NCBI GenBank assembly: GCA_943327315.2
Contig: CALPWQ020000018.1
Coordinates: 1-34,966, forward strand
Direction: 5' to 3'
Source of the DNA: Chitinophaga pinensis
GTDB lineage: Bacteria; Bacteroidota; Bacteroidia; Flavobacteriales_D; Crocinitomicaceae
Length of the DNA stretch: 34,966 nucleotides
Part shown: positions 28,001 through 34,966 of the stretch, in pieces
How the letters are laid out: each line of letters opens with the position of its first letter
How positions within the stretch are numbered: the first letter of the stretch is position 1
Made by a program: the position numbers and the translations under genes
The notes under the pieces: generated by a model
Told to the model about the DNA's origin: nothing
The model's input: only the letters and a program-made list of their open reading frames with translations
The model's database searches: none

Positions 28001-28054
28001 GCTTGTCATTGCGACAAAAGCCAACGATAGCGCAGTAAGTACTGATTTTAGCAT
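25019..28054 (-). CDS. SusC/RagA-family TonB-dependent outer-membrane transporter
   Basis: A 1011-residue TonB-linked porin. It has a signal peptide (residues 1-23) and a carboxypeptidase-regulatory-like domain (about 25-105, [22 protein letters not shown]). The TonB-box region [11 protein letters not shown] comes next, followed by the plug domain with the SusC signature ([77 protein letters not shown]). A long beta-barrel ends in an aromatic strand ([10 protein letters not shown]). It imports oligosaccharides with SusD, powered by TonB. Its promoter carries one of the two best operator copies. No SusE or SusF homologue follows susD. Confidence 0.95.
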   Translation of the reverse strand: [1011 protein letters not shown]

Positions 28055-28078
28055 AGTTTAAATTTAGTAGAACAGGTT

Positions 28079-28121
28079 CAAATGTAATAAAAAATATATG
28101 TAAATGTCAAAATGACACTAT
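28079..28121 (-). promoter_or_regulatory. susC promoter with regulon operator on the -33 box
   Basis: The operator at 28101-28121 has the core TGTCAAAATGACA (28105-28117). Leftward, TTTG (complement of 28108-28111) is followed after 21 nt by TACATTTG (complement of 28079-28086), a perfect TAnnTTTG box, and by the susC ATG 24 nt further on. It separates susCD from the upstream cotH operon. Confidence 0.8.
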
Positions 28122-28128
28122 GAAAGTG

Positions 28129-30528
28129 TTACCACAAGATGTTCACGCGATTTTTCTTTCCATTTCCAACATCTTGAACGCGCACCTCATGCATGGCCTC
28201 GTTGTATGAAAAGCTCACATTTTTCGTGTTTACTTTCACGGATTTAGGCGCATTTGGCACATTTCGGACAACAAGTTCATCCGCAATCGCACCCTTTATT
28301 GGATTTTCATTAACATAAAAATCGAATACGGAACGACCTCCTAATTGTTTGTAGTGCAAATGGATGAGGCTAAAGTTTCCGTTCTCTATGGCTTGCGCAT
28401 CGGTGCCATTGTCGGTATAACAAATACCATTGGCTTCAGGGATGTTTGGGTCCAAGTAGAATAGAATGTCTATGTTTTCTGGCTTAAACTCGGATGTGTG
28501 CTGCATACCTGGACAAAGCGTAACAAAGGTTCCACTTTTCACATAGGTAGGAATGTGGTCCAGGGTAGTGCGTATGCGTTGTTGGGTGATTCCTTCGATA
28601 CCATTCACGCGTATGTATCCTGGAGTGTAATAGTCAAACCATGTTGTGTTTGTTGGAAAATAAACGGTCACTTCACTCGCTTTTGGATCGGTCACAGGCG
28701 TCACCAAAAAGGCATCACCCCATAAATAAGTGGATGAGATGCGGTAGGAGGCTGTGTCGTTTGGTGTCATGTAAAATAGCGGACGCATCAGCGGAGTTCC
28801 TTTGGTGCTGTTGATGTAAGCCAAGGTATAATTGTAGGGCAATAAATCATAGCGCAACTGAATGGCTTTTTTCGCCAGGGCTTTTGTTTCCGCATCTTTG
28901 AAGACAGGTTCACTCGCCACTTCTTCTTGGGCATGCGGTCGGAAAATGGGTTGGAAAACACCATATTGCAACCACCGTACATACAATTCTGGATCGTCAT
29001 TTGCTCCGCCGAATCCACCCAAATCAGAATGCATGTATCCAATGCCTTGAAGTCCCATTTGAAGGGAAATTTCTGTTTGCGGACGCAATCCTCCCCATGT
29101 TCTGTTGACATCGCCCGACCATGGAATCATGCCATAGCGCTGAGATCCAGCAGCACCAGCACGCATTAAAATAAAAGGTCGAACGTTGGGATACGTCGAT
29201 TCGTACCCTTTGTGAATCAATCCTGCCCAGTCGTGCCCATAAATGTTGTGCACCCAATCGGCAGGACCATTGGCATGTCTTAAATCATGCGGATGTACTT
29301 CGGGTTCGCCAAGATCTCCCCAGAAACCGCTTACTCCGCGCTCAATCAAACCTGTATAAATGTTCCAAAACCACTTCTTGCCTGCTTCACTGTAGATGTC
29401 AATCAAGCCGGTATTTCCAAAATAGAAGTTGTAAGTGAATGATTTCCCCAAACTGTCTTTCCCCAAAATGTCGTTGTCAACGGCCTCTTTCCATCTGTCA
29501 GAAGTGGTAAGGATAAAAGGTTCGGTGATCAGTACCGTATGTATATTTTTCGCATTGAGGTCCTGAATCATTTTATCAGGCGCAGGGAAGGAGTCGGTGT
29601 AAAATTTTAGATTTCCCATGGTGCCTTGAATCTCTTTGCCAAACCAATAAAGGTCTAAGATCACTGCATCGAGTGGAATGCTGTCCTTGAAAAATTGGTT
29701 CACCGTATATTCGACTTCATCCTGTGAGTGATAGCCAAAACGGCTAGCGAAATTTCCAAAAGCCCAGCGCGGAGGTAGGGGTTGATGACCCGTTAGTTGT
29801 GTATAGTTTTCAATCAAGTTTTCCCAAGAATTTCCGGCAATAACTTGATAGACCATTCTTCCTGCAACTGTCTCATAAACGATACTGTTATCGCCCTTTG
29901 AATCCAGATCCAAGTAACCGATTGGTGCGTTGTCAAAGTGTAGCATGAAACGTTTAGAACTAACCACAATAGGCATCGTATAGTTCATTAAAACCGAACG
30001 TTCTTCATACCCGTAATGTGCTCTGTTGTACAATTCCAATCGATTTCCACGGCGGTTCATGCCCAAAGCGCGTGCGCCACCGCCGAACAAGGCCTCTTCT
30101 TTCGTGATGCTAAAGGAAAGTGCTTTGTTCCCGTTTCCTAATTTTTGATAACCTTGTTTTTCGGCAATCAATAAGTTGGCATCGTGCCTGTACGAAACAT
30201 TGAATGGTTCTTTTTGGATGTCAACAGTGATGCTTTTGGAACCGTTCAGAATGACAAGTGACTCTTGATCTTGGATGCATTCGATGTCGTCACTTGTGCT
30301 TTTTGCAATCACGGCATGTGAGTCGTTATTGAGCGTTTCGCCATTGGGCACAAAAGCGGTCTGTAGGATTTCTGAACTGAAATAGGTGAAGTAATAGCTA
30401 CCATCTGATACCTTCACTACGATCGAATTCCCTTCTTTGTTCACAGAGACATACGTACGTGTTTGCCCTTGACTAAAGACTGTTGTTCCGAAAAGGAAAA
30501 TTCCAAAAAGGGTTAAAATTCGGTTCAT
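28129..30528 (-). CDS. GH31 alpha-glucosidase, secreted (periplasmic)
   Basis: A 799-residue family 31 alpha-glucosidase. The start at 30528 gives a signal peptide (MNRILTLFGIFLFGTTVFSQ) and overlaps the upstream GH13 stop as ATGA; an in-frame ATG at 30570 would spoil the leader. An N-terminal galactose-mutarotase-like domain runs to about residue 245. The barrel has LDAVILDLYWFG (286-297), GFWGDLGEPE with nucleophile D405 and PWSGDVNRTW with acid/base D473. A DUF5110-type beta domain closes the protein (ILFYLDPNIPEANG...YTDNGTDAQA). It most likely releases glucose from the non-reducing ends of maltodextrins. In the Bacteroides Sus locus this job is done by a GH97 enzyme (SusB), so GH31 is a functional substitute here (inference). 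Confidence 0.9.
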   Translation of the reverse strand: MNRILTLFGIFLFGTTVFSQGQTRTYVSVNKEGNSIVVKVSDGSYYFTYFSSEILQTAFVPNGETLNNDSHAVIAKSTSDDIECIQDQESLVILNGSKSITVDIQKEPFNVSYRHDANLLIAEKQGYQKLGNGNKALSFSITKEEALFGGGARALGMNRRGNRLELYNRAHYGYEERSVLMNYTMPIVVSSKRFMLHFDNAPIGYLDLDSKGDNSIVYETVAGRMVYQVIAGNSWENLIENYTQLTGHQPLPPRWAFGNFASRFGYHSQDEVEYTVNQFFKDSIPLDAVILDLYWFGKEIQGTMGNLKFYTDSFPAPDKMIQDLNAKNIHTVLITEPFILTTSDRWKEAVDNDILGKDSLGKSFTYNFYFGNTGLIDIYSEAGKKWFWNIYTGLIERGVSGFWGDLGEPEVHPHDLRHANGPADWVHNIYGHDWAGLIHKGYESTYPNVRPFILMRAGAAGSQRYGMIPWSGDVNRTWGGLRPQTEISLQMGLQGIGYMHSDLGGFGGANDDPELYVRWLQYGVFQPIFRPHAQEEVASEPVFKDAETKALAKKAIQLRYDLLPYNYTLAYINSTKGTPLMRPLFYMTPNDTASYRISSTYLWGDAFLVTPVTDPKASEVTVYFPTNTTWFDYYTPGYIRVNGIEGITQQRIRTTLDHIPTYVKSGTFVTLCPGMQHTSEFKPENIDILFYLDPNIPEANGICYTDNGTDAQAIENGNFSLIHLHYKQLGGRSVFDFYVNENPIKGAIADELVVRNVPNAPKSVKVNTKNVSFSYNEAMHEVRVQDVGNGKKNRVNILW

Positions 30529-32411
30529 CGCAGTTCGATTATGTAGGAAGTTTTTGCTTTCATTGGCCAATTGGAAGCATTGAGGTCAAAGGTCTCGTTT
30601 GAAAGGATGTCTGTTCCGCTTGTGTGTCCGAGAAATCCTTCGTTGAAGCGCGATGGATTGATGCTTTGTTGGGTAGCACTATTGTTTAAAATGACCATAA
30701 CGACCTTGTTCTCAAGAACACGAAAATACACATAGACGTTGTTTTCAGGAATAAAGTGAATCATTTTTCCGGAATGAATGACTGCGTTGTCTTTTCTCCA
30801 ATTGAGCAATTTTTTTGTAAAAGCATGGTAGGCTTCTTGTTCGGCAGTTCTACCCGCCGCCTTTTGATCGAAACCCGTCGTCTCTTTGTTGTCTTCGGGG
30901 ACAAATGCATTGACGCCATCACCAGGCCACCCGCCAGGAAAATCCTGACGAATATCGGCATCCCCCACTTCTTTTTTTCCCGCCATTCCGATTTCTGAAC
31001 CGTAGTAAATTTGTGGGATACCTCGGCAAGTAGAAATCAATGTCAATGCGAGTTTGTAATCATCGAGACTTGGACAGATTTCATTGAAACGCTGGGTATC
31101 GTGATTTTCAAAGAACACCAACAAGTTTTGTGGGTCTTTGTACAGGAAATCGTTCGAAAAATTATCAAAAAAGCGAACAACGCCTTTGTCCCAACCCTGT
31201 TCATTTTCTTTGAACGCGCCTAGAATCGCATCGTGCAAGGTGAAATCCATCACAGAAGGAAGGTGACTGTTGTAGTTTTGAATCGCTGCGATCGGACTTT
31301 CATTCTGCCAGTAAGAAATCTGTGCTTGGTCGTGTAGCCAAATTTCACCAACCATATTCAAGTTGGGATATTCGTTCATGACTTGTTTTGTCCAATCTGC
31401 GATGGCTTCCTTGTCATTAAACGAATACGTATCGATACGAATCCCATCCAAGTCGGCATATTCAATCCACCAAATTGTATTTTGAACCAGGTAATTTAAG
31501 ACCAAGGGGTTTCGCTGATTTAAATCTGGCATCGAACGCACAAACCATCCATCTTCGCAGTAATACGTGTCGCGCTCTGAACGGTGGTTGTCCATGTGTG
31601 TGGAGGTGCGGTAATTGGTTTGTCCGTAACCTGGAAATTGATGAATCCATTCGTAGGTAGGTAAATCATTCATCATCCAATGTGCTGCGCCCCAGTGATT
31701 GGGTACCACATCCATGATCATTTTTAACCCATTTTGGTGACACTTTGAGACGAGTGAACAGTATTCTTCATTCGTTCCATAGCGCGGATCGACACGGTAC
31801 AAGTCACTCTGACCGTAGGTGTGGTAACTGTATTCGGCGTCGTTGTCTTCCAACAAGGGTGTACTCCAAATGGCTGTTGCGCCAAGATCCTTGATGTAGT
31901 TGAGATGATCTGCAATGCCTTGAAGATCTCCGCCATGACGTCCTCCGGGTAAACTTCTGTTTGCTTTTTCTTTGGTGCTGGCGTCGCTGTCGTTGGACAA
32001 ATTTCCATTGGCGAAGCGGTCGGGCATCAGCAAATAAATGACATCCGAACTGTTGAAACCAAGACGGTTTATTGAGTTTTCTCGTCGCTGTTTTAGCGCA
32101 TACGACAAGGTATATACTTGTTTTTTTCCTCTGCTGAAATGTATGTCATAGTTTCCAGCACTCTTTCCTTGTGTTTCAATTTTAATGAACACATAGTTTG
32201 GATTTTCAGTTCGTGTAACTCCCAAAATCAGCAAGTGGTCGGAGCTCGGTGTCAGTTCGCTGATTCCTGTTCCGTGAACTATAATTTCTACTTGATGATG
32301 TTCCATGCCCGCCCACCAAAATGCAGGTTCAACCCGATCTATGGGAGTATCTTTGGCACATGCTATTGATGATCCAATGACTAGAAAGAGGAATATAAAA
32401 AGGTTTTTCAT
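30525..32411 (-). CDS. SusA-like GH13 neopullulanase / cyclomaltodextrinase
   Basis: A 628-residue enzyme with a signal peptide (MKNLFIFLFLVIGSSIACA) and an N-terminal cyclomaltodextrinase-type domain (VEPAFWWAGMEHHQVEIIVHG, residues about 27-110). The GH13 barrel has DRFANGN (131-137), GGDLQGIADHLNYIKDLG, region I DVVPNHW (234-240), region II GIRIDTYSF with nucleophile D327, region III GEIWLH with acid/base E356 and region IV ENHDTQRF with HD at 437-438. A C-terminal domain of the cyclomaltodextrinase family follows. The ACA region might allow lipidation, but the lipobox is poor. It lies 3 nt after the cotH-type gene and overlaps the GH31 gene. Expected role: periplasmic cleavage of imported oligosaccharides, as for SusA. 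Confidence 0.92.
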   Translation of the reverse strand: MKNLFIFLFLVIGSSIACAKDTPIDRVEPAFWWAGMEHHQVEIIVHGTGISELTPSSDHLLILGVTRTENPNYVFIKIETQGKSAGNYDIHFSRGKKQVYTLSYALKQRRENSINRLGFNSSDVIYLLMPDRFANGNLSNDSDASTKEKANRSLPGGRHGGDLQGIADHLNYIKDLGATAIWSTPLLEDNDAEYSYHTYGQSDLYRVDPRYGTNEEYCSLVSKCHQNGLKMIMDVVPNHWGAAHWMMNDLPTYEWIHQFPGYGQTNYRTSTHMDNHRSERDTYYCEDGWFVRSMPDLNQRNPLVLNYLVQNTIWWIEYADLDGIRIDTYSFNDKEAIADWTKQVMNEYPNLNMVGEIWLHDQAQISYWQNESPIAAIQNYNSHLPSVMDFTLHDAILGAFKENEQGWDKGVVRFFDNFSNDFLYKDPQNLLVFFENHDTQRFNEICPSLDDYKLALTLISTCRGIPQIYYGSEIGMAGKKEVGDADIRQDFPGGWPGDGVNAFVPEDNKETTGFDQKAAGRTAEQEAYHAFTKKLLNWRKDNAVIHSGKMIHFIPENNVYVYFRVLENKVVMVILNNSATQQSINPSRFNEGFLGHTSGTDILSNETFDLNASNWPMKAKTSYIIELR

Positions 32412-32414
32412 TGT

Positions 32415-33848
32415 TTACTGTATTGGAAAATAGGTGCGTGTTTTTCCATTGGCATCTAGATAGAACATGAGCTGTCCTTTCGTATTTAGTGGAACTTCTT
32501 GTCCCATCAGATTAAATGCTTTTATCGGAACAAACGGGTTAGACTCAAGGTCATCGATGGCCAAGGGACATGGGTTTTGCAAGCCTTGATAATTCGTTTG
32601 ATTGTTCGCTGACCCTTTGCGGTTCACAACAAATGAATATATGGATGAGGTAACATGTGCACCTGCTGCCTGGGTTATTGCATCAAGAAAATTTTGATCT
32701 GTAAATCCGTAATCAAGTGTTTTATACGTGTCTTCCAGAGCTGCACTTTCAATCAGTGCTTGTTTGTCGGTAAGCAGGGTGTTGATGCTTTGTTCTGTGT
32801 AAAAACTCGTGATGGCTTGATCCATATAATAGGTGAACAAGTCTTTGAAGTAAGGCACATTCATTAGCCGCGTATAAAGTGGTCGTGGCTGATTGCTTTG
32901 TGACCATTGGTAGATGTTTCGTGTTGCCCAATTGATCCCCATCCAATCGATCCCGAAGGTATTGTCCATGTCATACTCGATAAAGACGAATCTCCCGTCT
33001 GACGGACGTTGGTAGAGGTAGAAGTTGTTTTTATTGTAGGAATGTCCATCCCAATGCCCCGCCAGCACTTCGATCACCAAGGTGCGGAGGTAGAGATCAA
33101 CATCTAAAATTTGCTGAATGACACAAGGGAAATCGGCATCGCTGCAGGTGTTAAGGGTGTTTAGGAAGGAAATTAATCCGCTGTAATCGTAGGCTGCAGT
33201 GTTTGTTTTCAACTCATAGTAGGGAACATAGGCAGCTTGTCCAGTTCCTTGATAAGTCATGTCCGCACCCCAATTGGCCTTGTACAGATTGCCATTGTCA
33301 TCCCCAGGAAAACGCAAAGTGATGAAATTCTCATCGATGTGCTCGGCGTTGTAATACAAGCCTTTGTATTCACCATTTACATACAAACGGACATAACTAT
33401 TTCTGAATGAAATCACATTTTGATCGCGCAAAAGCGATGCAGAGAGAAATGACCGCAGGATGGATGGGTCGTTGTGCTCACCGTTTAAGTTGAGCTTCTC
33501 AAGTCCAAGCCATTTCTGTCCTTGCACAAAGCTATTCATTGAAACTTTAAAGGACTTTTTTGCCGCAAAACGGGAGGTGTTCCCGCGGAGTCGAAACCCG
33601 ACGTTAACCACTGAATCGACCAATATTGAACTTACATACTTGAATATAGCTGGATATTCGTGATTCGCTTCAAGGCTATCGGGATGTAGCATCAAGGCCA
33701 AATCAGCGGGGTCTACTTCAATAAATACGGAAGCCACTTCATTTTGAATGAATGCATTGTTGTCCGTTGGATGCACTTGGGCAACCGCAGAAACAGATGT
33801 GAAGATCACAAGCAGAAGGACAGCTATTTGACATGTTGATTTCAGCAC
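32415..33848 (-). CDS. Secreted CotH-kinase-family protein heading the SusA-like/GH31 operon
   Basis: A 477-residue protein of the CotH family, whose best-known members are atypical spore-coat protein kinases. A GTG start at 33846-33848 was chosen because it begins a proper signal peptide (VLKSTCQIAVLLLVIFTSVSAVAQ, Val read as Met) and lies just after the promoter; a TTG at 33887 would place the operator inside the gene. CotH marks are RLRGNTSRFAAKKSFKV (86-102), LNGEHNDPS (121-129), RLYVNGEYKGLYYNAEHID, GHSYNKNNFYLY (268-279) and EYDMDNTFG (291-299), which include the conserved polar and acidic residues of the fold. The C-terminal end (FNLMGQEVPLNTKGQLMFYLD) looks like a worn sorting-domain strand. 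Its role in glucan use is unknown. Confidence 0.8.
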   Translation of the reverse strand: MLKSTCQIAVLLLVIFTSVSAVAQVHPTDNNAFIQNEVASVFIEVDPADLALMLHPDSLEANHEYPAIFKYVSSILVDSVVNVGFRLRGNTSRFAAKKSFKVSMNSFVQGQKWLGLEKLNLNGEHNDPSILRSFLSASLLRDQNVISFRNSYVRLYVNGEYKGLYYNAEHIDENFITLRFPGDDNGNLYKANWGADMTYQGTGQAAYVPYYELKTNTAAYDYSGLISFLNTLNTCSDADFPCVIQQILDVDLYLRTLVIEVLAGHWDGHSYNKNNFYLYQRPSDGRFVFIEYDMDNTFGIDWMGINWATRNIYQWSQSNQPRPLYTRLMNVPYFKDLFTYYMDQAITSFYTEQSINTLLTDKQALIESAALEDTYKTLDYGFTDQNFLDAITQAAGAHVTSSIYSFVVNRKGSANNQTNYQGLQNPCPLAIDDLESNPFVPIKAFNLMGQEVPLNTKGQLMFYLDANGKTRTYFPIQ

Positions 33849-33862
33849 AGCGAAAGGTTTTC

Positions 33863-33883
33863 TTAACGTCAAATATACACTAA
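33863..33883 (-). promoter_or_regulatory. cotH operon operator containing the -7 box
   Basis: The site TTAACGTCAAATATACACTA(A) matches the regulon consensus with changes in both half-sites. On the minus strand the complement of 33870-33877 reads TATATTTG, a perfect TAnnTTTG box, 22 nt before the GTG start. No well-spaced TTG was found upstream, so the promoter may be weak or need help. Confidence 0.6.
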
Positions 33884-33893
33884 CCAATTTAAT

Positions 33894-33939
33894 TTGTGAG
33901 GCACATTGGTGAATACATTTGATTGTATCGCTAACTTTG
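33894..33939 (+). promoter_or_regulatory. Candidate promoters of the lipoprotein gene
   Basis: Two TAnnTTTG boxes are present: TACATTTG (33914-33921, TTG at 33894-33896, spacer 17) and TAACTTTG (33932-33939, TTG at 33906-33908, spacer 23). The second is 5 nt from the ATG at 33945, so the first is the likelier promoter. Confidence 0.45.
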
Positions 33940-33944
33940 TTTCT

Positions 33945-34487
33945 ATGCTGCGTTTTATTTTCTTTTTACTGATTGTCGCTTGTTCCACTCCTGAAAAAAA
34001 ACAGAAGGAGGAAGACGAACCCTTGGCCTGCAGTCCCTATGAAATTTACATCGATGATTCCGTTGCGATGGCGTGTTATTCGGGACCTGAGTTTTTAAAC
34101 GGTGAAGACATTGGTCATCAACTTTCCAATTATGTGGCAGATAGTGTTGGGAAGTACTTAAAATGGTCCTTCGAGAAAAGTGACTACAAGCGTGTGGTAT
34201 TGGACAGTATAGCTGTTGATTTAACCGTAATTTCAGGAGATACGGTGACCTATACCATTCAGATTCCCTTCGAAAAGACCAACCGTTGCAACGCCACTAC
34301 CTGCATCGACCACCGAGGAAGTTGGGTAGATAACCGCCGAATTGCGGATGCACACCACAAGGAATTTATTCAGAATTTGAAGAAGGCAGGTTACCAACGC
34401 ATACAATCAAGCCTTTTTACCTCAGGAACCTTGTACGAGTATTGGGTAGTGTTTACCCGTGAAGCGGATTTAAGAGATTGTGACTAA
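33945..34487 (+). CDS. Small predicted lipoprotein of unknown function
   Basis: A 180-residue protein. The start at 33945 gives a short lipoprotein leader (MLRFIFFLLIVAC, lipobox IVAC, Cys13) followed by a charged linker (STPEKKQKEEDEP). The mature part has several Cys (ACSPYE, MACYSG, RCNATTCID, RDCD), suggesting disulfides and a location outside the cytoplasm. Other parts are DSIAVDLTVISGDTVTYTIQIPFEK, HRGSWVDNRRIADAHHKEFIQNLKKAGY and a final YEYWVVFTREADL strand. I recognise no family. It diverges from the cotH operon; the operator at 33863-33883 is upstream but beyond its own promoter, so regulation by it is doubtful. Confidence 0.7.
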   Translation: MLRFIFFLLIVACSTPEKKQKEEDEPLACSPYEIYIDDSVAMACYSGPEFLNGEDIGHQLSNYVADSVGKYLKWSFEKSDYKRVVLDSIAVDLTVISGDTVTYTIQIPFEKTNRCNATTCIDHRGSWVDNRRIADAHHKEFIQNLKKAGYQRIQSSLFTSGTLYEYWVVFTREADLRDCD

Positions 34488-34532
34488 TTACTAATTACCA
34501 ATTACTAATGACGAATTACGAATTACGAATCA
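34485..34532. repeat. AATTACGAATTACTAAT-type tandem intergenic repeat
   Basis: Imperfect repeats of (C/G)AATTA(C) and CTAATTA follow directly on the lipoprotein stop codon. They resemble the CGTAACT runs at 427-543 in style but not in sequence. A fragment of the same kind (GATTACGAATTATGAAT) recurs at 34753-34769. Confidence 0.55.
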
Positions 34533-34756
34533 TTGTTGTCCGATAAAACTTTACTGTTCTTCTTGAAACCATTGAAATCATTGGCTTTATGAAGTGGTTT
34601 TAAAGAATGGGGGTGGTTTTTTATTTTATCTGATTTAATCATAAAGTATTTAAACTGTTTGACCCCACCGCAGCGGACAGGCCGATGGGGTCAGTTAATC
34701 TAAGTAAACAGGATTGGATATAACATGAAGTTGGGTTTAGTAGGACAACAATGATT
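34528..34756. mobile_element. Possible 229-bp MITE-like or decayed element
   Basis: AATCATTGTTGTCC (34528-34541) and GGACAACAATGATT (34743-34756) are perfect 14-bp inverted repeats enclosing about 200 non-coding bases. Both outer sides carry AATTACGAAT-like sequence. Inside is a smaller inverted repeat, GACCCCA (34661-34667) and TGGGGTC (34686-34692). No transposase fragment was recognised, so a chance or remnant structure remains possible. Confidence 0.4.
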
Positions 34757-34966
34757 ACGAATTATGAATGTTTGGTGAGTTGACGCTCAGCAAGAAAAAA
34801 ATAAAAATCCCCTAGTGGAGGGGCAAGGGGTGGTTTATACATGCTTCCTAAGCTATAACGCAGGTGTCAATACTAGAGAAGTTCACTAAAATTTGCTTTT
34901 GATATTCCGCCCCAGCGGCTTTCCCCAGCGGAGGTGAGCGAACAAAACCTGAACATAATTCAAAAT
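34757..34966. other. Gene-free tail with G/C-rich repeat fragments
   Basis: No plausible coding frame was seen. The stretch includes AATCCCCTAGTGGAGGGGCA (34806-34825 region), whose CCCCTAGTGGAGGGG part is a small imperfect hairpin, and a repeated CCCCAGCGG near 34910-34930. These look like dispersed intergenic repeat fragments. Confidence 0.4.

Noticed and set aside
33849-33887. Longer cotH start at TTG (33887)
   Set aside because: It would place the operator and -7 box inside the coding region and put about 13 extra residues ahead of a good signal peptide.

Overview
The window looks like a chromosomal segment of a Bacteroidetes bacterium, most likely a Flavobacteriales member (possibly Crocinitomicaceae/Fluviicola-like; that genus-level guess is inference). 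The evidence is a SusC/SusD pair, type IX secretion (T9SS) C-terminal sorting domains on three secreted proteins, a DUF5686 outer-membrane protein, promoters of the Bacteroidetes form TTG-N17-23-TAnnTTTG, and A/T-rich intergenic repeats typical of the group. No rRNA, tRNA, CRISPR array, phage or transposase gene was seen.

Layout. 1-560: the C-terminal end of a small membrane protein, a hairpin terminator and a duplicated 43-bp repeat. 561-2966: a DUF5686 outer-membrane protein. 3182-4162: a sugar-phosphate isomerase (PGI/PMI type), divergent from a secreted beta-sandwich T9SS protein (4293-5006) and a modular T9SS alpha-amylase (5074-7845). 8003-9004: GAPDH. 9090-17920: a six-gene minus-strand operon, read as BadF-type sugar kinase, periplasmic GH13, SLC45-like MFS transporter, beta-phosphoglucomutase, GH65 maltose phosphorylase and a T9SS alpha-amylase. 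18012-18743: a divergent NrtR-type (Nudix + winged helix) regulator. 18837-23350: a complete Entner-Doudoroff operon, zwf-pgl-edd-eda. 23424-28054: susC-susD. 28129-33848: a cotH-type gene, a SusA-like GH13 and a GH31 alpha-glucosidase in one operon. 33945-34487: a small lipoprotein, followed by a gene-free tail with repeats and a possible 229-bp MITE-like element.

How it works together (inference from families). Secreted amylases cut starch or glycogen outside the cell and SusC/SusD import the maltodextrins. Periplasmic GH13 and GH31 enzymes trim them to maltose and glucose, and the SLC45-like carrier brings these into the cytoplasm. GH65 phosphorolyses maltose to beta-glucose-1-phosphate plus glucose. 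The mutase and the BadF-type kinase turn both into glucose-6-phosphate. Zwf, Pgl, Edd and Eda take this to pyruvate plus glyceraldehyde-3-phosphate, which enters lower glycolysis through GAPDH.

The main observation is that six intergenic regions carry variants of one palindrome, TTARTGTCA-N3-TGACAYTAA. They lie before the secreted T9SS protein (and PGI), gapdh, the kinase/regulator pair, zwf, susC and cotH. The sites sit on promoter elements in two distinct ways: three 'TGTCA' sites cover the -33 element, and three variant sites contain the -7 element TAnnTTTG. This predicts a single regulon, probably run by the NrtR-type protein encoded in its centre, that joins polysaccharide capture to the Entner-Doudoroff pathway.
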